64,000 nucleotides of DNA from Actinophytocola sp963840275 (lineage in GTDB: Bacteria > Actinomycetota > Actinomycetes > Mycobacteriales > Pseudonocardiaceae). The stretch spans positions 1,984,001 to 2,048,000 of the forward strand of contig CAWIYK010000005.1 of NCBI GenBank assembly GCA_963840275.1. Direction: 5' to 3'. Made by a program: the position numbers and the translations under genes. This document shows positions 7,615 through 15,314 of this stretch, piece after piece (positions within the stretch are counted from its first letter, which is position 1; the number at the start of each line of letters is the position of its first letter). The notes beneath the pieces are model-generated. The model ran no database searches. It saw only the letters and a program-made list of their open reading frames with translations, and was not told the origin of the DNA.

Positions 7615-8292
7615 ATGGACGAAGTAGCAGTCAACGAACTCCGCTCGGCGACCGAGGCGTCGCTGAACCGCATTCGCGAGCACCTGTTCATCCGCAAGGC
7701 GCACGGACAACAGCTGACCAGGGAACAGGTACTCCGCTGGATCAAGTGCGGTGGCCGCGAGAGCCGCACCTTCCCGAACATCCTCGTCAACATGATCAAG
7801 CGGATCGACAACCCGCTCGTGGTCCAGATCCTCCAGGAAAACCTCGACGACGAGTTCGGCAACGGAAATCCTGACGAGGCGCACTTCCAGCACTATCTGC
7901 ACCTGCTGCACGACGTCGGTCTCTCCGACGAGGAGTTCGAGTCCTATGAGGAGCGCGCGGGCATCCGACTCGCCCTCGACCTCGCCGAGAGCGTGTCGAA
8001 GCAGCCGGTGCCCGAGATCGCGATCGGCTACATGCTCGTCAACGAGGGCATGACGCCGATCACCTACGACGCGGTCGACGTCTCGATCCACCAGTACTTC
8101 CCGTCGCTCGAGACGATGTTCTTCAAGCTCCACGTCGAGGTCGACGAGCACCACGTGAACGAGCTGTACCGCGCGATCGCCGCACTGGACAACAGTTCCC
8201 TCGAGGATGTCCTGTTCGGCGTGAGCCTCGGCGAACGCGGCATGGGCGTCCTGCTCGACGAGGCACTCGGCGTCTTCGACCACGTACGCTAG
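7615..8292 (+). CDS. Heme-oxygenase-like diiron oxidase (HDO) family protein
   Basis: 225 residues, almost all helical, like CADD, UndA, BesC and other TENA/PqqC-fold HDO enzymes. The likely metal ligands are E80 (DDEFGNGNPDEAH), H90, E144 (VNEG), and H173-x3-D177-x2-H180 (LHVEVDEHH). The last motif has the spacing of CADD (H174, D178, H181), so the metal site appears complete. HDO enzymes activate O2 for oxidations of amino acids, fatty acids or N-containing groups; the substrate cannot be deduced. ATG at 7615 follows AGGAAG by 12 nt, with a TATCTA box near 7574. It follows the HTH/RAM regulator, probably its partner, and ends before a 13-bp stem terminator. Confidence 0.7.
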   Translation: MDEVAVNELRSATEASLNRIREHLFIRKAHGQQLTREQVLRWIKCGGRESRTFPNILVNMIKRIDNPLVVQILQENLDDEFGNGNPDEAHFQHYLHLLHDVGLSDEEFESYEERAGIRLALDLAESVSKQPVPEIAIGYMLVNEGMTPITYDAVDVSIHQYFPSLETMFFKLHVEVDEHHVNELYRAIAALDNSSLEDVLFGVSLGERGMGVLLDEALGVFDHVR

Positions 8293-8302
8293 CCCGATCC
8301 GC

Positions 8303-8344
8303 CCGCCGGCGTCGGTGGCCTTCGCCGCCTTCCGACGCCGGCGG
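8303..8344. terminator. 13-bp stem hairpin between convergent genes
   Basis: CCGCCGGCGTCGG (8303-8315) pairs perfectly with CCGACGCCGGCGG (8332-8344) over a 16-nt loop. It lies just after the HDO gene and before the convergent oxidoreductase gene. There is no T run, usual for GC-rich actinobacterial terminators, so it could serve both directions. Confidence 0.6.
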
Positions 8345-8418
8345 CCGGCATGTACCCCGGGCGAGGTGACTCCCGCACGTCGAGAGGTGCCGGGGACACA
8401 GATCGGTCCCGGCGGCCG

Positions 8419-9528
8419 CTAGAACGACGCGGGGATCGACGGGTGGCGCTGTATTTGGTAGGCGCCACGCACGATCGCCTCCTTGTAGACGGCGGCGACG
8501 CGGCCCGTGAGCACCGCCTCCACCGGCTGGTCGAACCGGTTCACGAACTGGATGAGCCCGTCCTTGCGGCCGAGGCTGATGCACTGGTTCACGTACCGGA
8601 AGCGGAACGACTTCGGCTCCCGGCCGGCGCGGCGCGCCGCGATCGCCCGCACGGCCTGTTGCGCGATCGGCAGCCCGGTGGCGCACGACATCCGCAGCTC
8701 CTGCCCGCCGGTCATGTGCACGGCCGCCGCGTCGCCGACGCCGTACACGTCCGGATGCGACTCCGACCGCAGCGTCTCGTCCACCACCAGCCTGCCGTGC
8801 CCGTCGACCGCGAGCCCCGCCTCGGCGGCCAGCGCCGGCACCCGGAACCCGGTCGTCCACACCACGGTGTCCGACGGCACGTGCTCGCCGTCGGCCAGCA
8901 CGACGCCGTCCGCGCGGACCTCGGTGACCCGGACCTCGTCGCGCAGCTCGATGCCCAGCCTGGCGAACGTGCGCCGCAGGTGTTTGCGCGCCTTCTCCGA
9001 CAGTGCCCTGCCGAGCACCCCGCTCGTCACCAGCCGCACCTTCAGCCCCGGGTGCTGCTCGGCCAGCTCGGTGACCGCCTCGATCCCGGTCAGTCCCCCA
9101 CCGACGACCGTCACCACACCGCCCTCGCGCAACCGCTCCCGCAACCGCGCGGCCTGCTCGGCGACCGCGACCGTGTACGCGTGCTCCGCGACGCCGGGCA
9201 CCGACTCGAAGTCCATGGTGCTGCCGAGCGCGTAGACCAGCGTGTCGTAGGCCAGCGTCTCCCCGCCGGCCAGCACGACCGTCCTGGCTTCCGGGTCGAT
9301 CGCGGTCGCCCGGTCGATCACCAGCCGCACGCCGCTCCCCCGCACGAGGTCGCGCAGCGGCCGTTCCCGCAGGTCCTCCCCGGCCGCGAGCTGGTGCAGC
9401 CGCACACGCTCGACGAACCCGTCGCGGTCGTTCACGAGCGTGACGGCGGTGTCCGGCGTCCGTGCCGCGAGCCGCGCGGCGATCTGCCCCGAGTAGCCCG
9501 CGCCGAGGACCACGATGTTGGTAGTCAT
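8419..9528 (-). CDS. FAD-dependent NAD(P)H oxidoreductase (NDH-2/ferredoxin-reductase-like)
   Basis: 369 residues. The FAD Rossmann motif is at the N terminus (IVVLGAGYSGQIAA), the NAD(P) motif in the middle (VTVVGGGLTGIE), and the FAD-contact VYGVGDAAAV near residue 270. No CxxxxC disulfide is visible, so it is not a disulfide reductase. The fold matches type II NADH dehydrogenases and single-component flavoprotein reductases. Start ATG at 9528 follows AAGGGGAA. It is divergent from a [3Fe-4S] ferredoxin and near a P450, so it could pass electrons from NAD(P)H to that ferredoxin; this is inference, and a quinone-linked role is also possible. Confidence 0.75.
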   Translation of the reverse strand: MTTNIVVLGAGYSGQIAARLAARTPDTAVTLVNDRDGFVERVRLHQLAAGEDLRERPLRDLVRGSGVRLVIDRATAIDPEARTVVLAGGETLAYDTLVYALGSTMDFESVPGVAEHAYTVAVAEQAARLRERLREGGVVTVVGGGLTGIEAVTELAEQHPGLKVRLVTSGVLGRALSEKARKHLRRTFARLGIELRDEVRVTEVRADGVVLADGEHVPSDTVVWTTGFRVPALAAEAGLAVDGHGRLVVDETLRSESHPDVYGVGDAAAVHMTGGQELRMSCATGLPIAQQAVRAIAARRAGREPKSFRFRYVNQCISLGRKDGLIQFVNRFDQPVEAVLTGRVAAVYKEAIVRGAYQIQRHPSIPASF

Positions 9529-9652
9529 GGCATTCCCCTTTCGTCGCAACCAGGACTGGGGGGCGGCGGCTTTCGTGACACCAGTTCAGCGAGACTCAGG
9601 TCACAGCGCGTACCTTCGAGATCGTTCCCCGCTGAGACTGGAGGTACGGGCC

Positions 9653-9850
9653 ATGCGAATCGTCACGGACACCGCGCGCTGTGTCGGCGCCGGCCAGTGC
9701 GCGCTCACCGAGCCGGCCGTGTTCGACCAGAGCGACGAGGACGGCACGGTCGTGCTGCTTGCCGACCACACGAACGGCGACACCCTCGCCAACGTCGAGG
9801 AAGCCGTCGACCTGTGCCCGAGCCAGGCGATCGCGCTCGTCGAGGACTGA
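9653..9850 (+). CDS. [3Fe-4S]-type ferredoxin of a P450 system
   Basis: 65 residues. The cluster ligands are CVGAGQC near the N terminus and CPSQAI near the C terminus, with one cysteine of the usual CxxCxxC replaced, as in the 3Fe-4S ferredoxins (FdxA/SuaB type) that feed actinobacterial P450s. ATG at 9653 follows a GGAGGT box. It sits between an FAD reductase gene (divergent) and a TetR/P450 pair, so it is the natural electron carrier for the P450 at 10626. Confidence 0.9.
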   Translation: MRIVTDTARCVGAGQCALTEPAVFDQSDEDGTVVLLADHTNGDTLANVEEAVDLCPSQAIALVED

Positions 9851-9908
9851 GCGCCGCTACTCGGCGTCGAAGTCGAGGTCCGCGCGGGTCAGCGGCCGGC
9901 CGGGCAGG

Positions 9909-10505
9909 TCACCTGGGCGCGGGCGTGCGCAGCCCGTCGAGCATGATCGCGAGCACCCGGCCGGGCGCGAGCCCGGCGGCTTCGGCCGCGACGGCGTGCG
10001 TCTGATGCACGACCGAGACGAACATCATCGCGAGGTCGCCGACGCCGACGTCGCGTCGCAGCGCGCCCTCCTCCTGCGCCCGGCGCACCACCTGGCCGAG
10101 CACGTCGAGCAGTTCCTGGCGCAGCCGCTCGGTCGCCGGGTCCGCCCGCACGACCGAGGACACCAGCGGCGACTTGGCGTGCATGCTCATCGACAGGCGT
10201 AGCCGCTCGGACAGCCGCATGATCCGCACCAGCGCGTCCCACCCGGTCGGCTCCTCCGCGAGCGCGGCGCGGGTCTCCTCGGCGACCGCGGCGAAGCTGT
10301 CCCGGAACACGGCGCGGATGAGCGCCTCCCGGTCCGGGAACCGCCGGTAGAGCGTGCCGACGCCGACCGAGGCGCGGCGCGCGATCTCCTCCATCGGCAC
10401 CTCGACGCCCTGCTCGGCGAAGATCGCCCGCGCCGCGGCGAGGATCTGGTCGCGGTTGCGGCGCGCGTCCGCCCGCAGCGGCGAGTCGAGTTCCGACGTG
10501 CTCAT
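9909..10505 (-). CDS. TetR family regulator beside the P450
   Basis: 198 residues. The HTH is at about 18-62 (ILAAARAIFAEQGVEVPMEEI, then GVGTLYRRFPDRE). ATG at 10505 is 6 nt after GATAAT on the minus strand, so the transcript is probably leaderless. The C-terminal domain has ERLRLSMSMHAKSPLVSSVV and is not recognisable as to ligand. It is divergent from the P450 gene and convergent with the ferredoxin; it likely represses the P450 and itself through the inverted repeat at 10574. Confidence 0.85.
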   Translation of the reverse strand: MSTSELDSPLRADARRNRDQILAAARAIFAEQGVEVPMEEIARRASVGVGTLYRRFPDREALIRAVFRDSFAAVAEETRAALAEEPTGWDALVRIMRLSERLRLSMSMHAKSPLVSSVVRADPATERLRQELLDVLGQVVRRAQEEGALRRDVGVGDLAMMFVSVVHQTHAVAAEAAGLAPGRVLAIMLDGLRTPAPR

Positions 10506-10511
10506 CCGCGG

Positions 10512-10517
10512 ATTATC
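10512..10517 (-). promoter_or_regulatory. -10 box of leaderless TetR transcript
   Basis: GATAAT on the minus strand ends 6 nt before the TetR ATG, so the transcript would start at or next to the start codon. No clear -35 is visible. Confidence 0.45.
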
Positions 10518-10573
10518 CCATTCCTCCCCAACATGGACGGATTGCTTCCGGGTGACTACCGTCGATGACAAGT

Positions 10574-10588
10574 GGACGAGTTTCGTCC
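10574..10588. promoter_or_regulatory. Inverted repeat, candidate TetR operator upstream of P450
   Basis: GGACGA-GTT-TCGTCC is a perfect 6-3-6 palindrome about 40 bp upstream of the P450 start and in the spacer shared with the divergent TetR gene. Binding by that TetR is inference. Confidence 0.5.
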
Positions 10589-10625
10589 GTATTGACGAAG
10601 TATCGACGCAGCAGGGGGTACGCCG

Positions 10626-11813
10626 ATGACCTCGCAGGAGACCTTTCCGCAGCGGGCCTGCCCGTTCGACGGCATCGAGTCGTCTACCGAGCCCCGCCCG
10701 ATGACGAAGATGACGATGCCGGACGGCCGGCAGGCGTGGGTCGCCTCCCGGCACGCCGACATCCGCGCCGTGCTCGCCGACCCGAGCTTCTCGGCCGACC
10801 GACTGAACCCGAACTTCCCGAACCCGACCGGTCGCCGGTTCCGCCAGGACACACCGCTGAAGCCGTCGCTGATCTCCATGGACGCGCCGGAGCACGGACC
10901 GGCGCGGCGCGCGGTCCTCGGCGAGTTCACGGTCAAGCGGCTCGCCGCGCTGCGGCCGAGGATCCAGGAGATCGTCGACGAGCATCTCGACGCGATGCTG
11001 GCCACCGAAGGCCGGTCGGCCGACCTGGTCGGCGCGCTCGCGCAGCCGGTGCCCTCCCTCGTGATCTGCGAGCTGCTCGGCGTGCCCTACGCGGACCACG
11101 AGTTCTTCCAGTCGCGGTCCAGGACGCTGCTGTCGCGCGCCTCGACCGCCGACGAGATCAGGTCCGCGGCCGACGAGCTGCGGGCGTACCTGGACAAGCT
11201 GGTCAGCGCCAAGGAGTCCGAGCCGACCGACGACCTGATCGGCCGGCAGGTCCGCAAGCACCGCGCGGACGGCGACGAGGACCACGAGGCACTGGTCAGC
11301 CTCGCGTTGCTGCTGCTGGTCGCGGGCCACGAGACCACCGCGAACATGATCTCGCTCGGCACGGTCGCCCTGTTGAACCAGCCCGACCAGCTCGCGGCCC
11401 TGCGTGCCGATCCGGGCCGGACGCTCGGCGCGGTCGAGGAACTGTTGCGGCAGTTCACGATCGCCGAGTTCGTGACGTCCCGCGTCGCCGTGGCGGACAC
11501 CGTGGTCGGCGGCGTCGAGGTGAAGGCCGGCGAGGGTGTGGTGTCGATGGGCAACGCCGCGAACCACGACCCGGCCGTGTTCGCGGACCCGGACCGGCTC
11601 GACATCACGCGCGGCGCGCGCAACCACATCGCGTTCGGCTACGGGGCGCACCAGTGCCTCGGGCAGAACCTGGCCAGGGTCGAGCTGCAGGTCGTGTTCG
11701 ACACGCTGTTCGCGCGGGTGCCGACGCTGCGGGTCGCGAGCCCGATCGCGGAACTGGACTTCAAGGACGACGCGTCGATCTACGGCCTGCACAGCCTCCC
11801 GGTCACCTGGTGA
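10626..11813 (+). CDS. Cytochrome P450 (class I, bacterial CYP105-like)
   Basis: 395 residues with every P450 signature: the oxygen-binding AGHETT (233-238), EELLR (271-275, the ExxR motif) and the heme loop FGYGAHQCLG with the proximal ligand C344. ATG at 10626 follows AGGGGG. It is a soluble class I enzyme that needs an iron-sulfur partner, and a [3Fe-4S] ferredoxin lies 776 bp upstream with an FAD reductase behind it. The substrate is unknown: xenobiotic or secondary-metabolite hydroxylation are both common in this group. Expression is probably under the divergent TetR. Confidence 0.92.
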   Translation: MTSQETFPQRACPFDGIESSTEPRPMTKMTMPDGRQAWVASRHADIRAVLADPSFSADRLNPNFPNPTGRRFRQDTPLKPSLISMDAPEHGPARRAVLGEFTVKRLAALRPRIQEIVDEHLDAMLATEGRSADLVGALAQPVPSLVICELLGVPYADHEFFQSRSRTLLSRASTADEIRSAADELRAYLDKLVSAKESEPTDDLIGRQVRKHRADGDEDHEALVSLALLLLVAGHETTANMISLGTVALLNQPDQLAALRADPGRTLGAVEELLRQFTIAEFVTSRVAVADTVVGGVEVKAGEGVVSMGNAANHDPAVFADPDRLDITRGARNHIAFGYGAHQCLGQNLARVELQVVFDTLFARVPTLRVASPIAELDFKDDASIYGLHSLPVTW

Positions 11814-11930
11814 CGTAGTTCACCCTTTCGCCGTGGTGGCGCGGATCGCGGCCCCGCCCCGCCGGCCGCGGTACGGCATACGCTGCGCACCTGCGTTCCA
11901 GGAGAAACGTCCACCGGGCATGGGAGAACG

Positions 11931-13004
11931 ATGGTCAGGGCAGCGGTGCTGATGCGGCAGGGCGGACCACTGGAGATCCGCGAGGTCGAGCTGGGTGAGC
12001 CGGGACCGGGCCAGGTGCGGGTCCGCCTCGCCGCGGCCGGCGTGTGCCACTCGGACCTGTCGCTGGCCAACGGCACGCTCCTGCAGGAGGTCCCCGCCGT
12101 GCTCGGGCACGAGGGCGCGGGCGTCGTCGTGTCGGTCGGCGCGGACGTCGACCGCGTCGCCGAGGGCGACCACGTGGTGCTGAACTGGGCGCCGGCGTGC
12201 CGGCAGTGCTGGTTCTGCCTCCAGGGCGAGCCGTGGCTGTGCGTCGACGCGGAGAAGGTCGCCCGCGAGCCGTACGCGCGGCTCGAGGACGGCACGCCCG
12301 TCTACCCGGGCCTCGGCACCGCCGCGTTCGCCGAGGAGACGATCGTGCCGGCCGCCGGTGTGGTGCCGCTGCCGGCGTCGGTGCCCCTCGAGCAGGCCGC
12401 GGTGCTCGGCTGCGCGGTGCAGACCGGCGCTGGCGCGGTGCTGAACACGGCACGCGTGCGAGCCGGCGAGTCGGTGGTGGTCATCGGGCTCGGCGGCGTC
12501 GGGTTGTCCGCGCTGCAGGCGGCCCGTGCGGTCGGCGCCGGCCCGATCATCGGCGTGGACGTCACCGAGGCGAAGGCCGACCTCGCCGCACAGCACGGCG
12601 CGACGGACTTCCTGGTCGCCGGCGACCAGACCGCCAAGGCGATCCGCAGGCTGACCGGCGGCCGCGGCGCGGACCAGGCGTTCGACTGCGTCGGTCACCC
12701 CGCGACGATCCGGTCCGCGTGGTCGGCGAGCCGGCGGGGCGGCTCGGTGACGGTCGTCGGGGTCGGCAGCAAGGCGAACATCGTCGAGTTCTCCGCGCTG
12801 GAGCTGTACTGGTTCGGCCGGACCCTGCACGGGTGCGTGTTCGGGTCGAGCGACCCGGACGTCGAGGTGCCGCGGCTGCTGAAGCTCGTCGACGAGGGCA
12901 AGCTCGACCTGGCGGCCCTCGCCACGGCGACGACCGACCTCGACGGCGTCAACGAGGCGTTCGAGACCCTCGGCCAGGGCGCCAGGACGATCGTGCGGTT
13001 CTGA
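11931..13004 (+). CDS. Zinc-dependent alcohol dehydrogenase (MDR, class III-like)
   Basis: 357 residues. Catalytic zinc residues are C39 and H60-E61 (GVCHSD, GHEGAG). The structural zinc set is complete: C90, C93, C96 and C104 (CRQCWFCLQGEPWLC). The NAD motif GLGGVG follows near residue 184. The subfamily resembles the long MDR enzymes used for formaldehyde or mycothiol conjugates, but the specificity is not certain. ATG at 11931 has a GGGAGA box. It follows the P450 gene by 117 bp on the same strand and could be co-regulated. Confidence 0.88.
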   Translation: MVRAAVLMRQGGPLEIREVELGEPGPGQVRVRLAAAGVCHSDLSLANGTLLQEVPAVLGHEGAGVVVSVGADVDRVAEGDHVVLNWAPACRQCWFCLQGEPWLCVDAEKVAREPYARLEDGTPVYPGLGTAAFAEETIVPAAGVVPLPASVPLEQAAVLGCAVQTGAGAVLNTARVRAGESVVVIGLGGVGLSALQAARAVGAGPIIGVDVTEAKADLAAQHGATDFLVAGDQTAKAIRRLTGGRGADQAFDCVGHPATIRSAWSASRRGGSVTVVGVGSKANIVEFSALELYWFGRTLHGCVFGSSDPDVEVPRLLKLVDEGKLDLAALATATTDLDGVNEAFETLGQGARTIVRF

Positions 13005-13007
13005 GGA

Positions 13008-13694
13008 CTACGCCGCGTCGTGGAAGACGAGGCCGAGCGTGTGGCGACGCCCGGAGCGGATCACGGACACCCCGTGCCGCACGGGTGACGCCGACCAGCC
13101 GCGCGCCGACCGCACCGGGCGGTCCCGCGTGGTGAACACCAGTCCGCACCCCTGCGGGATGAGCGTCGCCGTGCCGCGCGACTGCGCCCTCGGCCGCTGC
13201 TCGACCAGCAGGAACTCGCCGCCCGTGTGGTCGACGCCCGGGTCGTTCAGGTTGATCACCACCTGCAGCGGGAACACCTTGTCCCCGTACAGGTCGCGGT
13301 GCAGGGCGTTCCAGTCGCCCGCCTCGTAGCGCAGGAGGATCGGCGTCGGGCGGGTCTGGCCGGCGGCGTGGCACTCGGCGAGCCACTCGTCGAGGGTGTC
13401 GGGCCAGGTGTCGGCGCGGCGCAGCTTGGTGGCCCAGTCCCGCGCGATCGGCAGCAGCCGCGGGTACAGCTCGGTCCGCAGGCGCGCCACCACCGGCGGG
13501 AACGGCTCGGCGAAATAGCGGTACTCGCCCTTGCCGAACCGGTGCCGCGCCATGGTGATCGTCGCCCGGAACCGGTCCGGCTCGTCGTAGAGCGCCGCGA
13601 TCTCCGCGCACTCGTCGGGGGTCAGGAGCGGTGGCAGCGGGGCGCAGCCGTACTCGTCGACCTCGTCGGTGACGGCCTGCCAGTCGATGCTCAT
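13008..13694 (-). CDS. 2-oxoglutarate/Fe(II)-dependent oxygenase in the ogt operon
   Basis: 228 residues. The iron triad is H132-x-D134 (LHRDLYGD) and H207 (VRHGVSVIRSG), with R213 placed to bind 2-oxoglutarate; the jelly-roll strands VVINLNDPG and GGEFLLVEQR lie between. It is not a typical AlkB sequence and is closer to prolyl-hydroxylase-like proteins. ATG at 13694 overlaps the ogt stop by 4 bp, so it is translated with ogt. The context of DNA alkylation repair suggests a role in dealkylation, but this is inference. Its 3' end is 3 bp from the alcohol dehydrogenase end. Confidence 0.8.
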   Translation of the reverse strand: MSIDWQAVTDEVDEYGCAPLPPLLTPDECAEIAALYDEPDRFRATITMARHRFGKGEYRYFAEPFPPVVARLRTELYPRLLPIARDWATKLRRADTWPDTLDEWLAECHAAGQTRPTPILLRYEAGDWNALHRDLYGDKVFPLQVVINLNDPGVDHTGGEFLLVEQRPRAQSRGTATLIPQGCGLVFTTRDRPVRSARGWSASPVRHGVSVIRSGRRHTLGLVFHDAA

Positions 13695-14278
13695 GCCGCC
13701 TCCAGCCCGAGCAGGGTCTCCTTGGCGCGCGGGCTGCCCGTGTAGCGGCCGAGCGTCCCGTCGGACTTGACCACCCGGTGGCACGGCACCACGACCGGCA
13801 CCGGGTTCGTCGCGCAGGCCGACCCGACCGCGCGGACCGCCTTCGGGTTCCCGACCGCCAGCGCCACCTGGGCGTAGGTTTCCGTGCGCCCGTAGCCGAT
13901 GTCGCGCAGATGTGTCAGGACCGAACGCCGGAAGTCGGTCGCCAGCCGCAGGTCCAGCGGCACGTCGAAGGCGGTGCGCCGGCCGGCGAAGTACTCGTCG
14001 AGCTGGCGGGCGGTCGCGTCCAGGCGCCCCGGCGCGGCCAGGATGCGCGGGCTGACGGTGTCCGCGAGCTGGGCGAGTGCCGCGTCGTGCCCGACCGACT
14101 CGTAGGCGACGCGGACCAGCCCGAGCGGCGTCGCGGCGAGCAGCAGCGAGCCGACCGGCGTGTCCACGGTGCGGTAGGCGACGTCGAGCAGGCCCTCCCG
14201 CTCGGCGTCGGCGACCAGTCGCGCGTGCAGTCGTGTCGTCGCCGCGTCGTCGGTACGCGGCAGTGCGTCGAAGTTCAT
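13691..14278 (-). CDS. ogt: Methylated-DNA-protein-cysteine methyltransferase (Ogt type)
   Basis: 195 residues. The active-site motif PCHRV is present with acceptor C166, preceded by the DNA-binding helix region YGRTETYAQVA and followed by GTLGRYTGSPRAKETLL. The protein repairs O6-methylguanine by a one-way transfer of the alkyl group to its cysteine. It overlaps the ECF sigma gene upstream and the 2OG oxygenase downstream by 4 bp each, so three proteins are made in a coupled block. There is no N-terminal Ada zinc domain. Confidence 0.92.
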   Translation of the reverse strand: MNFDALPRTDDAATTRLHARLVADAEREGLLDVAYRTVDTPVGSLLLAATPLGLVRVAYESVGHDAALAQLADTVSPRILAAPGRLDATARQLDEYFAGRRTAFDVPLDLRLATDFRRSVLTHLRDIGYGRTETYAQVALAVGNPKAVRAVGSACATNPVPVVVPCHRVVKSDGTLGRYTGSPRAKETLLGLEAA

Positions 14279-14754
14279 GCCGTCTCCTCCCCTGGGTAGG
14301 TGGCGCGCAGCCGTTTGATGCCGTCCGCGGCGGCGCGGCGCGCGGCGTCGGCCGAGCCGCCGGTGATCGCCGCGATCTCGCGGTAGGGCAGCCCGGCGAG
14401 GTGGTGGTAGGCCACGGCGAGCCGCTGCTTGTGCGGCAGCTCGCGCAGCGCGTCCCACAGGTCGCCGTGCCACTCCGTGGCGCGACCCCGGTCCGGCACG
14501 CCCCGGTCCGGCACCTCGGCGACGGCCACCGGTCTGCGCCGGTCGGCCCGCCACCCGTCGATGGCCTTGCGGTGCGCGACCGTGACCAGCCACGCCTCGA
14601 CGTTCGCGTCCGGCGGCAGGTCCGGATAGGCCTTGAGCGCGGCGAGGAACGTCTCGGACCAGGCGTCCTCGGCGTCATCGGGCCCCAGCACCGCGCGACA
14701 CACACGCAACACCATGGGCCCGTACTCGGCCACGACCTGTTCGAAAGGCTGCAC
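14275..14754 (-). CDS. ECF-type RNA polymerase sigma factor heading the ogt operon
   Basis: About 159 residues from GTG at 14754. Region 2 is FEQVVAEYGPMVLRVCRAVLG with DDAEDAWSETFLAAL; region 4 is LPHKQRLAVAYHHLAGLPYREIAAI, a clear HTH. The frame stays open upstream to 14964, with ATG at 14847 as an alternative, but the family normally starts close to the FEQ block and CGGAG precedes the GTG. No anti-sigma gene is adjacent. Its stop overlaps the ogt ATG, so it probably drives or tunes alkylation repair, which is inference. Confidence 0.8.
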   Translation of the reverse strand: MQPFEQVVAEYGPMVLRVCRAVLGPDDAEDAWSETFLAALKAYPDLPPDANVEAWLVTVAHRKAIDGWRADRRRPVAVAEVPDRGVPDRGRATEWHGDLWDALRELPHKQRLAVAYHHLAGLPYREIAAITGGSADAARRAAADGIKRLRATYPGEETA

Positions 14755-14993
14755 ACTCCGAAGACGTCTCGACCCCACGAAACGTGAGACTGCCACTCGC
14801 CGGATCGGTGTGGCCAGGTGTGGTCGCGACGCAGTGAAGGGGTCCATCACTGCATCGCCAGCGGCCTCAGTCACGATGACCCACTGCCCGCCGCCGTATC
14901 GACCCCGCCAGCAGCGGCGCGGGTGTCGCGTTCGTCCAATCGGAAGGGTCGGGGTTCGTGGCACGATCGCGGTCTTCGAGGTGAGGAGGACGG

Positions 14994-15305
14994 GTGCGGT
15001 ACGGATACTTCGGCACCATGCGGGTCAAGCCGGGCCATCGCGACGAGGTGGTCGCCTTGCTCGTCGGTGGGCAGGACGGTCTGCGCGCGGCGGGATGTGA
15101 CCTGTACGTGGTCGGCACGTCGGACACGGACAAGGACCTCGTGTGGGTGAACGAGGTGTGGGTCAGCAAGGAGGCGCACCACGCGTCACTGGAGCTGCCG
15201 GCGGTCAAGGAGGCCATCGCGGCGGCGATGCCGATGCTCACCGGCGAGTTCACCGGCCAGGAGCTCGACATCGTCGGCGGGCTGGGGGTGCCGGCCGACG
15301 GGTAG
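14994..15305 (+). CDS. Antibiotic biosynthesis monooxygenase (ABM) domain protein
   Basis: 103 residues with the ABM dimeric alpha/beta fold: YFGTMRVKPGHRDEVVALL at the N terminus, then NEVWVSKEAHHASL and a C-terminal helix ending AMPMLTGEF. The family includes quinol monooxygenases and cofactor-free oxygenases, as well as non-enzymatic members, so activity is uncertain. GTG at 14994 follows GAGGAGG. It precedes the GlxR-like gene by 9 bp and is probably co-transcribed. Confidence 0.75.
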   Translation: MRYGYFGTMRVKPGHRDEVVALLVGGQDGLRAAGCDLYVVGTSDTDKDLVWVNEVWVSKEAHHASLELPAVKEAIAAAMPMLTGEFTGQELDIVGGLGVPADG

Positions 15306-15314
15306 GGTCGCCCC

